Source: Bolinopsis microptera
Taxonomy: Eukaryota; Ctenophora; Tentaculata; Lobata; Bolinopsidae
NCBI RefSeq assembly: GCF_026151205.1
Contig: NC_087073.1
Span: 11,625,578 to 11,689,577, forward strand
Length of the DNA stretch: 64,000 nucleotides
Direction: 5' to 3'
In this document: one piece after another, positions 1-44,912 of the stretch
How the letters are laid out: every line of letters starts with the position of its first letter
How positions within the stretch are numbered: position 1 is the first letter of the stretch
The notes under the pieces: model-generated
Told to the model about the DNA's origin: nothing
Seen by the model: the letters and a program-made list of their open reading frames with translations, nothing else
Databases searched by the model: none
Position numbers and translations under genes: made by a program

Positions 1-162
1 AGTGAGTTAACCATGTTGAAGGGAGACATGAGTAAAGCTGAGCTGAGTGCTGAACGAGAGGGGATCGAGAGTGAACTGAAGTCCTCTTCTAATGAGTTCT
101 TTGTTCACGTCACAGAACACGCCTCTCCACCTCCTACTTTTACTGGTAGATTTTTAGCTTAA
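1..162 (+). other. possible terminal exon of an upstream gene (partial)
   Basis: An open frame enters from the left edge and reads 53 codons to a TAA at 160-162. The peptide is charged (it includes KAELSAEREGIESELK) and ends in a Pro-rich stretch. A possible splice donor (ACTG|gtagat) lies at 145/146, but its phase does not fit the next coding exon at 677-746. It could be the last exon of an unseen upstream gene or chance ORF. No family recognised. Confidence 0.25.
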
Positions 163-679
163 TTCTTAGATTTTGTTTCCAAACTTCTTTTTTTTTCTGC
201 GGTAAGTTTTGTGCATCAGTAAAGACCTTTCCATTATTTAACTTCCCACACGTATTCTCAATCTGCAACCTAATACTTAATCACCAACCTAATACTTAAT
301 CACCGTGTCTTTACCTCATGTCTCCACTCACCATTCCCTCTTCATTTTCACTAAATGCATCACAATTTTCTGACTAAGTTCTTTTCCACAGATTCCAACA
401 GATATAGGGAAGAAAAACAAGAGGTTCTCACAACTCCTAAGAAAAACATCCCTAAGCGTACTGGTTTGTAAAATTAGTAATGGAATGCCAGTTGCACGGT
501 CTGAATCTTGTACAGTCTTTTGAAACGAAGAAAAAAACAACATTTATTTCTCAATTAAGTTGGTCCATAACTAAGGTGCAATGACTTGAGCTTCTTAAAG
601 TAGCTCTTGTCTTGCCTTTCCTGTCTTGTGATACAGTGATCTTTGCTCAGCAAGCTCGGGAGTACAAAGATCGCAGAGT
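163..679. other. intergenic / 5' flank of the pericentrin-like gene
   Basis: No supported coding exon. It contains a doubled 18-base unit (acctaatacttaatcacc-like, about 269-303). The likely transcription start and 5' UTR of the pericentrin-like gene fall here, but I see no decisive core promoter. Confidence 0.4.
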
Positions 680-34755
<34,076 letters not shown>

Positions 34756-36648
34756 CGGTAGCATTACGTATTTACGCGTACATGTTGCATTGGTGTATTT
34801 CGCTTTTTGGGACATTTTCTGTGGATTCTAAGGCAAAATCGATATGGTCTTATAATCCAGGCATAAAGTTTTCGATAATTCAGAAAATTAAACGTGTCCT
34901 ATTTTACTAAGTCTGGTTATGATCCTTAAAGATCACAATATTAATACCGTAACAGAATAATTGCTGAGGCGAAGTTTTAATTTGAGGCTATAATTTTAGA
35001 TAACTGCATTGCTTTTGTAAATATTTCAGTACTATTTCGTGTGACTGACTACATAACAATGGTGCACCATTGTCGCATTTGACTCTCAAGAAGTTCTAAA
35101 CATGGAACTGCATACTGGAGTTTGTTAATTATTGAATTATTTATGCGATATATTTACCTTTGTCATTCTCCGTCTTCATGATCATTAATAATATGAATAT
35201 AATCATTTGTTATTCACTGCAATTTCATGGGTTTTTATGGTTTACAAACAATAGAAATCGGAACTGTACAAGAAAAAATACAAGAAAGCGTTGGCTGTTA
35301 GAGGGCTGTTACCTAACAGCTGGCTTTTTGCTGTGTTAATTTACAAGGCCTCGTCCAGTGACCAGTTCTTGAGTCCTCGTCCAGTGACAAGTCCTCGTCC
35401 AGTGACAAGTCCTCGTCCAGTGACCAGTCTTCACAATTCTATAAGGTTTCGTGCCCTGATCAATATTGATTAAAAAGCGCTCCAGCACATACGATCGCTA
35501 AAATGCCTGTCCGTAACATCCTAACTGACAAGGTAAGTTGATGAAATTGACCATTAGAAAGCTTAACAAAACGAAAAGTTGTATTTTCAAAATCCTGTCC
35601 CATTTTCAAATATGAAAATTTCTGAACACAAATTTGACAGATTGGATGAACTTTTTGCCCAGAAACCAATTAGTAAGTTAATTGATGATGATATGAAACC
35701 AAATTGAGGTACTGGGAGTCAAAATCCCGAATAAAATTGCAAAATCATTTTGTCCCAATCTCTGTCCCGTTTTCAGTTTTTGTTACCTGGGGACCCCAGG
35801 CTATTATGTTCATTAACATAGAATAGAGATTAGGTTGGAGGACTTCGCCGCTTCGACGCGCCGCGCAAACTAGCATTCTTGCTTCGCAAACTAGCATTCT
35901 TGCCTCGTCGACAATCGTTGCTCTGCTTCGCAGAGCAACGATCTCGACGGATTGACATCGTCAATCAAAGATTACAGATTAGCAATAAGGCGGAATGACA
36001 GGCTGAGCGCGGCCCAGTAAAGTTTTTGAAGATGAAATTTCCAAGACCGAAATTTTACAGTTTTGACTGATTTTTCAGATCACCCGTAACCAATAAGTAA
36101 GTCAACTATAAATGCCAAATGACACGATTAAGGTGCTGGAAGTTTGATTTTGGTCGGAGGAAGCCCAAAGCAGAAAGCTTAACAAAACGAAAAGTTGTAT
36201 TTTCAAAAACCTGTCCCATTTTCAAATATGTAATTACAAGACCGTCGACGAGTCCAACTCGGTGCGCGTCCTGGTAGGTTATAAACCTACAAACACGTAT
36301 TGGAGGACTTCGCTTGACGGATGTTACTCGTTTAAATTTCTTCGAAGTAGCGCGCGCCGCTTTCTTCTCGAAATTAAGCCCGATGGCACGTGCTACGAAG
36401 TAGCGCGCACCGGGCCAAATCATTAACATTGGTTAAGGACTTCGCCCGTTCGCCTCGACGCGCCGCGCAAACTCTCATTTTTGCTAGTACTAGCATAGCA
36501 ACGATCTGGAAGGGTTGACACCGTCAATCAAAAGCACATAGTGAGGTGAAAACTTGATTTTTATTCATACGAAAAAATTATTTAAATTATTTCAAAAGCC
36601 CTAATAAATTGTAAATTCTTTCAAAACTAATGCATAATGCCGTTACTC
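34756..36648. other. intergenic region between convergent genes, repeat-rich
   Basis: Between the end of the pericentrin-like gene and the convergent receptor gene. It holds an 18-base tandem repeat (about 35347-35429, agtcctcgtccagtgaca), and duplicated blocks at about 35556-35612 and 36170-36231 (cttaacaaaacgaaaagttg...). A GC-rich block (gacttcgcc...gacgcgccgcgcaaact) occurs at about 35838-35965 and again at 36434-36530. No coding exon supported. Confidence 0.7.
36560..36565 (-). terminator. polyadenylation signal of the downstream receptor gene
   Basis: AATAAA on the minus strand, about 85 bases after the stop codon at 36649-36651. Confidence 0.6.
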
Positions 36649-37331
36649 TTATGTAATGGTTTCATAAACGTCTGCAATACTTGCTACTTCATGTGTTAAT
36701 TCTAGACTGGGATAAAATCTTTCTGCTTGATCCAGTGAATCATTCACATAAGTGTCTTCATTTTCCCACCAAACGTCATATTCTGAATCGAGGACACAAT
36801 TAAGATGATTGAGTTTTGCAATCCTATGATATTTTTTAGCTTCATGGTCCGATTCGTATTCTTCTGAATTAGCATACACAGTTTGTTCTCTTGCTAACTT
36901 TTGTTTAGACAGCTCCACCGCTGACTTTTTATAAAGTTCACTCGCTGCATCCCAAGTTTCGTAAACTGAACTAGTAGAATAACACGATTGCAGCTCTGGT
37001 TCCTCGAGTTGCAAGGTAATTTTAGGTATTGGTGGCAATTTTGACAAGAAGATTGATGAAATCATTTCTTCGTTGTCTATTTTTACAACGGATGTTCTCG
37101 TGTCAGGAATCATGCCATAGCAATCTTCATACAATATGTTCTCTTCATCTTTAAATTGTATCTTCCGCCTTAGCAGGGTCAATGATTCCTGTGATATACT
37201 GGTACCGGAGGCTTGAATGACATTTTCTGTCTTACGACATCTTTTCCAGAGATAATATCCAACCAATGCCAGTACTGACAATCCTATTACCGTACAGACG
37301 ATGGGTAAGATAGGAGATATACTGTTCTTAC
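36649..37331 (-). other. TM and cytoplasmic exon of receptor gene 1
   Basis: After the phase-1 acceptor it reads GKNSISPI, then a hydrophobic helix LPIVCTVIGLSVLALVGYYL and basic WKRCRK stop-transfer. A tail of about 195 residues follows, rich in acidic residues and tyrosines: LYEDCYGM, SVYETW, TVYANSEEYESD and C-terminal DVYETIT. YETI fits a YxxI/L-type motif and YANS a YxN-type SH2 site; function is inferred. Confidence 0.85.
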
Positions 37332-40300
37332 CTGTAATGTAGAAGAGTTTTTAAAACTGAATTAGAAATTAGCTTAATAATTTGTGGTTACCACCATTTG
37401 ACGAGTTATTGCAATCAATCGTAATTGAACATTTGTCACCAGAATTAGAAGTGGTTTAGTTTCAGGATTTATCCTTGTCTGCCTGGTATTCTACATGCAA
37501 AATAGAAAGCACGGTTAATGTTAAAAATTTGTTGCCCCTTCCCATACTGTATTTATCGCACATCAATTACAAAAAAGGAAGCTGAATTACTTCAAAAATG
37601 TCCTGTAAATCTTTACTCATCTCGATATTTGAAGAAAAATACTTAATGTTCCATTGATTTGAAGGTAAGTCAGGGTTTGCGGTAAATCGGGGTTTGCAGT
37701 AAATCGGGGTTTGCAGTAAATCGGAGTTTGCAGTAAATCGGGGTTTGCAGTAAATCGGGGCATGGTAAATCGGGGTTTTACTGTACAATAAAATATGCCA
37801 TAAGTATAAAAAAGATATTTGAAGAAAAATACTTAATGTTCCATTGATTTGAAGGTAAGTCAGGGTTTGCGGTAAATCGGGGTTTGCAGTAAATCGGAGT
37901 TTGCAGTAAATCGGAGTTTGCAGTAAATCGGGGTTTGCAGTAAATCGGGGCATGGTAAATCGGGGTTTTACTGTACAATAAAATATGCCATAAGTATAAA
38001 AAAGTAAATATGCGCACATTTAGCACATCATCATCAATTGTCAATCTACTCCATGCTGTATTACCTTGAGCCATTGTTACAGTTGAACTTCTTGCAACAT
38101 ATCCGTCTCGAAAAGTAAATAAGCACACAAAAACATTCGGCACATCATCATCAATTGTCAATGTAGTCCATGCTGTATTACCGTAGTTAACATCTGCTGT
38201 GAAGGTAACATCTTTGATATTATGTTAATTTGAAATGTTTTTTCAAAGGAATATGTGTTTAATAAAATATCCCATTGATGAGAAATATCATAAACAAAAC
38301 ATAGTGTTTAACAGAAGGTTTCAAGATTATTTCCTGTATCATACCTATGCTAAGATCCTTTATTTCGTTGGCATTAACAAATGAGCCATCTGACATCTGT
38401 TTTTCCCATCCAATGTAATCAGGGTAAGATGTTGAATTTGCCAAACTACAGTTCAGAATCTGCTTGTTATCTTTACCAATTTTTTCATCTAGTCGAATTT
38501 CTGTAAAGGATTTAATACAGTCAAATCTCTATATATATACAGTGCCTCTCTATACCCTGAACAGGTACCTGAATATACTGGGCCTTTTCTATCCCCCCAA
38601 AATTTAAGTCAATTAGCTCGTTTTGTGCAAGAAATGTGATTTATCATAGCTTACATTTCATTTGATGATGATTTGAGTGTATATTCCATCACAATACTAC
38701 ACAAAACGTGCATATAAGGTCCTAACGGGGTGAATGGGAAGGTTATTTGAAAGGCTACAGATGTGGATTGGGATCATGTGAACCTCTCTATACCCGGGTT
38801 ATCTATAATGTGCACTTTTCGTTTTATCGAAAGGACCAGTATATAATAGAGGTTTCAATGTAATTCTAAAAAACCAAAAAGTCCAAAATAAACGTTTTGT
38901 AGAGTAAATCATCTAATCGTGATTAAAATAACATATTGTATGGAGTATGTTCTTATGCCAATTTATTGGTTAGTTACATCAACATCACCTATCACATCTA
39001 GTTTTACAGGATTCTTCATAATCCCAGAATCTCCAAAGTCAAATACACAATAGTAGGTACCATCATCTGATGGACCAACTTTTCCAATGGTATAAACAGT
39101 CGATATATTATCTGGTCTTAAAGCAATTTCCTGACAGTTAATTGTGTTATAATTTGATTTCTATAGGTTTATACTATGTCAAGAGGTTACACAACTTTTA
39201 TAGAATTGTCTTAATTTTAGCTATGATTTTGGTAAACAAAATCCAATAATAGTGCATATTAATTTAATAGAAAGCTGGTGTGCAGTACAGTGTCATTAAT
39301 CTGTTTATCCTTTGTTGTCCAATATGCTGACTTCAAGACAAGGTTCCCCGGAACAACTCTGCAAGAAAGATTTACTCCACTGCCTGTTTTTGCCACTATG
39401 TCTTTAGAACTAATAGCTGGAAAATATATTCAAAGTTTCAAATTTACACTGATAAAGTTAACTTTTATTGTTGTTAATTTCAGTGGCGAATTCAGAAACC
39501 AAATTGATCCAGCCTCCTATCCAGAGATATCTTTTCTTGTCAGCAATTTTTGATTTATTCTATTTTACACTTAATTTCATTAGCAACAGCCGAAATTCTG
39601 TTATTAGTTGACATCCATTGTTTCCTAGTATATAATAATCAAAAGCTTTGTCTTTGTTACAAACCTAATTTCTTCAGCGTATGTGTTGATTTCAGTGAAT
39701 AACCGGAAATATTGTACGCCACTAAGAATGTTTTGTTGCTTGTTACGTTCCCCATCATCATCAATTCTGTCGTTTCTTTGATGTGCGACACAGATATTCT
39801 GTTCAAAATTCCAACAGTATTTTGGGGCTTTGTCTCTAAACCTAATATGGAATGCAGTTTTACTTCCTTTTAGTTTATCTAGCACATGAACGGTATGGTT
39901 TTTGAAAAATATCAGTTCTATGACGCACTGCAAGCCGACATTCAGACCATAATATTCAAAGACTAATATTTTAATCGTTTTAATTTTCAATAATTACTTT
40001 TCAGTGAGCGTGTTTTCGATTCTGAAGCAGTTTTGTCAGTCAGGCGAACAAAGCAGTAGCTGGGTCTCAGTGACTTTAGCACAGTATTGGCATTCCCACC
40101 AACTGCTTTACCTTGACTATTCTGCCACTCAGTTGAGGCAATCTCAATACTGTTGTCATTAATCAATACCTCACATCTTACCATCGTAGTAGGGTTTATT
40201 CCAGAACATGATATCCCTGTTAGAAAATTATCTTCAAGCATATTATTAGGATAATGATCAATTTAAGTAAAGATTGTGAATACATATCTGCTTCTTCACT

Positions 40301-43300
40301 TATTGTAGAACAAGTTAGTGAGATCAACGTCTAGCAATGAAATAGTAGCTATAATGGATTACTACATAATATTTAATGATTAAAATCGAGAGGCACGTGT
40401 ATTTAAATATTTAATGATTCTTTCGTACATGCTTAATGTTGAGTCAATTCTTTGAACAATACACTAAAACCTTCAAAAGTCTCCATTACCTATGACATCA
40501 GTTCCATCCCCCGTAAAAACAAACTTAGCCTCTGTGTCGTAGTTGTCATCTAAGGACAACTTCAGCTCGAAAGAGCCTGCATTAACATCTGCCAGATTAT
40601 CTCCGTAAACTGCATAGCTGTCGACTGATATTTTCTCGTTAAGACCTTGTATTTTGCTTAACACTGTGGTCTTTGTCCAATTTCCGATCAGTTGCGTCGA
40701 TCCTTTAGTATCTGTTTTTAATTAAATTGTCAGTATCTTTATCAAGAACTACTCATTCTACCATTTGAGTACATATTGTATGATTTTGCTAAATATTTTT
40801 GGTGCATTATGAATGGGTCCCATTGACCGTCTTCTCTTGTATGTTAGCTTCTTTTATACATAATATATTTCCTAATAAAAACCACTGTTTAGATATTAAC
40901 TACTAGCATGGCTATACATATTTCTAAAACATCTGTAAGAAAGTAAGAACTGCGTGGTTCCACAGAGTACCTATTGCATCAGCTATCACCGATATGTTGA
41001 TTATTTGGTCATTACTGAGGGTCAGCTGACAATAATACATCCCTTCATTATTTAGAGAGAGTGATTTGATTGCAAGCAACGCTTTATTTCCCGGTCCAGT
41101 CTTCCTATCATAGAGTATCGACTTGTCTATCACTGGAATATATGGTTATTATGATGGCTTAAGTTATTAATAACTGACATCTTAGATATAAAGCATGTTG
41201 TTAAGTTTATCTGCTTACCACGTGCCAGGCACGTGTCAGGCACTCACATGATTCATTTGCGATGTTGGGATAGAACCATTTAGCGCTGTTCAGTTTGTGT
41301 TCCAGATTGTGCAACTCTACCCACATCTCAGCGCTCTCGTTTGCTTTGCTGACTGCATTTTTTTTCTCGATCTGAAGAAGTAGACAAAATTTATTAAACT
41401 AACCGATTGATTTACAGCTATTTATTAAATGTAAAGTTTTAAAGTTAGAAGTTTGCATAGCAGTGTTTAGTGTTTGCAGAGAGAGTTTAAAAGTTTAGAA
41501 ATGTTTAAATCTAATTTGTAAATCTAATTTCATTCTTTTTACCGTAACAACATCCAAGAAAGAGGTTGCAGTGAAGTTGCGAAATCCGCTTATCTCGAAA
41601 ACACAGGTATAGTTTGAGTCGTCAGAGAGTGATGCTGTTTCTACAGTAAAAGTCACCAAACTTCGTGACGTGGCTGATCTTTTCAAGAGTAAACCTGAGA
41701 TATTGCCCGCTAGCAGCTGATAGTTATTTAGGCGCACTGTCGCTGGTCCTTGTACGTAACTAAATAAGTAGGTACCTAGCTATTTCATATATCATTACAA
41801 GTTTTATATTCTGGTGGGTTATAATTCAGTTTTCTGCAAATTATCACAGTATTTATGGAATTAATAAAATCAAAATCTTAATTCCCATACTCTTGATATC
41901 GCATGATATTTTGCAGAGTACAACCTAGAAAATTGAGCCAGTCAAATGTTTTATTCCGTAACGACGCTCATCGCTATTCACTAATCCAAACTCAGTTACT
42001 TAACAAATTCATTAGTCTAGACGTCTAAATTCTCTATTTTTCTGCGGAATTTAAATCAGAAACACGTTTGAAATGGTTGTCGTGAACTTGTTGATGAGGA
42101 ATAATAGTATTGATTAACCAACCTGTTGAATCCGTCCAGTATGCTGAATCAAACTTGTGGTAAATTCCAGTTGATAACTCGCAAGATAACTCGGTGGTGT
42201 CACCTTCTATCACCACTACATCAGTTTTGAATATTGCTGAAATTAAAATACATTTATGCTTCTATCTTGAAACGCCTTACAAATACAGGAGGTGTAAAAT
42301 AAAGATGAAAATATCTATTACATCATTGTGTTTAAAGCTAAAAGACACAGTCGACTCACTAAAAACGTCAAGGAGTACGTAGCCCTGTATATTTGATTTG
42401 TTACCAAACCAAAAAGTGCAGGTGTAGTTCCCAACGTCTTTAGACGTTACATTGAGCAATGTTAACACACTTTTCTGCTTATGTTTCTCTGCTTTACTGT
42501 GTTCTACCGTACTTCCATCGATCGTGCTCCCTTGAAAAGTGTTAACAAATTCATGACTCAATGTTTACTGCGACTTTTCTGTGTCCGAAATAATTTTGTT
42601 AAACTGCTAGTCGCTGAACTGCTGAAGTTCGAATGTACAAAAGTCAAAAACTACAATTTTGCCACTTAGAGAATGTATTTCCAGGAATCTGTGAGAAGTA
42701 TTTTATAAAAAACATGTTACATACCGTTAGGATGAGTCCATTTAATGATCTGAACACCAGTGGAAACATTGTAACGTGTACAGGACAAAATCGTTGTTTC
42801 CCCAGCTAGGCTTACATTGGTGCCTCCTTGAACTCCTGAGGAAAGTAAGATCGAGGGTTATTAATCATGTAACAAGTTAAGAGCTAGTTTCTGACAGATT
42901 GCAGGTATCAATTGACGTATTGTCGTTGAACTTGGATTGGTTTTTAAATGCATGAATTTGCCAATGGGAGTGGACAGCATGATAATGACATTTACATTTA
43001 GCAACGTTTATAAAGTGTGACACGTACCACTGCTCATGTTACCGCTAATTATTTCTAATTATTGATAATAACTGCTCTTACCGCTAACATCGCAAGATTC
43101 AGGAATAAGTCCACTCCAGAATGCATTAGTGTCGTTGTACATACACCATGCTTCAATCCTAGTACCTTCATTACATGTCATGGTTATTCTACTTGTGTTG
43201 CTGGACACAGCAATGTCTCCGAACCTCATCACTCCACATCCTGCCACCAAATACCAAGTTACAGAGCGCACATGTAGAATGTAGATAAAACCAAAAACAT

Positions 43301-44490
43301 CAATACTTGACTATCAGAACTAGAATCTATCTGATGTAAGGTTACTGAAACATTAACTCTTTTTTGGCCCAGCATGCAAGCAGATGCTTTGTGGAGCTAT
43401 TAAAAGTTTCTCATTTGTAATTACCCAGTTGAAGTCTATTAGTGATGTGTACAAGTGTCTGCTTATCAGTCTCGTCGTTCAACAGGAGAACACTTGTAAA
43501 TCTGGCACTTTTTATTGGTCCTAGCTTAAACATCTGGTCTGTATTATGCATCGTAACACCACCTGAAGTAGCGGTGTTAAATATTTACGTGTGTGGTATC
43601 TACATTCCATGGTTCTGGACTTAATTAGCAAGAACCAACTTGTCTGGCCAGATTTTGTGACATAGTTTGATTAATTTGTAGTTTATGGGCGAATCACGAA
43701 GTGGTGAAGAGTTTTGTAGACTAGATTGTACCTTTGACAGGTTCAGACCAGACATTGCTAGAATCTGAGTCTTTTCCCTCAAACAGGACTCTGTCGTAGG
43801 TTACAATTAGTGAAGAAGACTTCTTTTTCATTTCAATTGTCTGGCTTTTGTTAAAACCTGAGTTTTCAAAGATTAGCAGGTTGTTCAATTGAATTCGCTG
43901 AATTTTACCTTGACTGTGACTGTAAGTCACCTCAATACAGTTCAATGAAGTAGATTCGACATTGAAGATTAGGCGATACATTTCTTAATAAACTAACCTT
44001 CATCAAGAAAATTCCACGTCAAGAAATGTCCCTGTAGGGAAATGTAAAGTTGAAAGTAGTAGCTCTTCCAGTAGACTATATCTCCAGACAGTTGATTGAG
44101 AGGAGATGAGAAGTTTAGAACTAGAGTAAACTTGTTGTTGCTCAGTGGCAAATCACTGGTAGTCTAGCAGGGTGTGGTAGCTTGAGTAAGGGTGATATTT
44201 TAAATTGTTCGGTTACGATATAAGGTTATCAAGTATCCTTGTTTAACTTTAATCGATTTAGGAAGTAAGCTCCTAACAATTCTTGTCTCGACTACTATTT
44301 GAATCTACCAATTCAGTAAATTAACGAATAGTATATTCTTTATTGAAATATAATTTTACCGAGTACTCAATCTTGGTGGATCGTTTTGTTGTTCTTTGGT
44401 TCAATTTTAAAGTTTCGTTCCTAGTCAGATCTAATTCTTCACCGACTTTGTCCCCAAACTTCCAGTATCCAATTATTAAGGGTACTTTTG
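36649..44490 (-). CDS. receptor gene 1: LamG-like, sushi, six split Ig-like domains, TM, tyrosine-bearing tail
   Basis: Single-pass surface protein; no named family recognised. Exons in order: 44490-44360, 44163-43998, 43857-43732, 43562-43425, 43240-43082, 42835-42725, 42530-42360, 42236-42123, 41748-41543, 41371-41248, 41132-40971, 40702-40490, 40216-40112, 39878-39747, 39416-39289, 39130-38989, 38500-38345, 38196-38065, 37331-36649. Phases close at every junction, mostly phase 1 with three phase-0 introns; about 1100 codons. The first four exons match the LamG-like exons of the neighbouring paralog, then come a sushi exon, Ig halves carrying C and W or YxC, and a TM exon. The first recognised exon starts in phase 1, so a signal-peptide exon is expected upstream, but I could not place it. 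The 39878-39747 boundaries are the least certain. Confidence 0.8.
37600..38005. repeat. 190-base direct duplication containing a 17-base tandem repeat
   Basis: Two copies (37624-37813 and 37814-38005) each contain about five units of gcagtaaatcggggttt. They lie in the intron before the TM exon of receptor gene 1. A related aaaccccgattttactgta segment occurs at about 16285. Confidence 0.9.
38003..38064 (-). pseudogene. partial duplicate of an Ig half-exon inside the adjacent intron
   Basis: The sequence directly following the donor of exon 38196-38065 repeats part of that exon (compare 38024-38064 with 38141-38182, two mismatches in about 41 bases). On the minus strand it would encode NTAWSRLTIDDDVLNV against the exon's NTAWTTLTIDDDVPNV. 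It is truncated before the cysteine. Confidence 0.8.
38065..42835 (-). other. Ig-like domain block of receptor gene 1 (split exons)
   Basis: Exon pairs form Ig-like domains: 42835/42530, 42236/41748, 41371/41132, 40216/39878, 39416/39130 and 38500/38196 (start coordinates on the minus strand). First halves carry a B-strand Cys and C-strand Trp (LSCELSTG..AYWTD, NLSCRVV..AYWTT, ILNCSLA..IGWEK). Second halves carry the YxC motif (NYTCTFW, NYTCVFE, MYYCQLT, TYYCVFD). The exon 40702-40490 is unsplit, cysteine-free and does not fit the pairing. Confidence 0.8.
43082..43240 (-). other. sushi/CCP domain exon, receptor gene 1
   Basis: One phase-1/phase-1 exon with four cysteines and the signature Trp in sushi order: GCGVMRFG..., MTCNEG, AWCMYND, FWSGLIPESCD. 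Family knowledge: sushi domains occur as single exons in complement and adhesion proteins. Confidence 0.8.
43425..44490 (-). other. LamG/jelly-roll-like N-terminal domain, receptor gene 1
   Basis: Four exons (44490-44360, 44163-43998, 43857-43732, 43562-43425). Motifs include IGYWKFGDK, NKFTLVLNFSSP, YWKSYYFQLYI, SSLIVTYDRVLF and a C-terminal strand SARFTSVLLLNDE. This resembles a concanavalin/LamG-type beta sandwich, and exon for exon it matches the paralog at 53398-54586. Fold assignment is by eye. Confidence 0.55.
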
Positions 44491-44912
44491 CTGAAAATCA
44501 TACTCATCGTAAGTCGAAGCAGAAACAACGTTTCACATTTGAATGTACTTTATCAGCTATCAAATCCTCTTGTGTATGTTTAGTGTTTACTTTGGTATTT
44601 GATCAAATTAATTATTCCGTTGATTGCCTCAAATCGTATCATGTAAATGTCATAAGAGATCGTTCCCATATTACGTAAACCATTTCAACCCCTCCCCTTG
44701 ACTGGCTTACGTAATATGTTGACGATCCCTATGAAAGCTGTGTTTGAATCTAATTTAAGACAAAAGAACACCTTAAAACTTCAGAAATTATATAACCCTT
44801 GAAAATAGAATGATTCACACCAAATTAACAAATTAATAACACTGTTTGCTGGATCCTGCCAGTTTAATTTAAATAAATCTTTAAATTTTATTTTCCATGA
44901 AACCGAAATTAT
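44491..44912. other. spacer between the two tandem receptor genes
   Basis: No supported exon. It should contain the promoter and signal-peptide exon of receptor gene 1, but no ATG-plus-hydrophobic frame ending in phase 1 was found. It also carries the 3' end of receptor gene 2, with AATAAA (minus) at about 44887-44892, some 20 bases after its stop. Confidence 0.55.

Noticed and set aside
37567..38161. Minus-strand frames rich in ...RFTANPDL... repeats as coding tail
   Set aside because: Produced by the 17-base aaatcggggtttgcagt tandem repeat in an intron; the TM exon joins in phase directly from exon 38196-38065.
39625..39990. 121-codon minus-strand frame as one long Ig exon
   Set aside because: Its natural donor (ATTAG|gtttgt) is phase 2 and does not join the next exon; a 132-base sub-exon 39878-39747 with phase 1 at both ends fits the pattern of the other half-domains.
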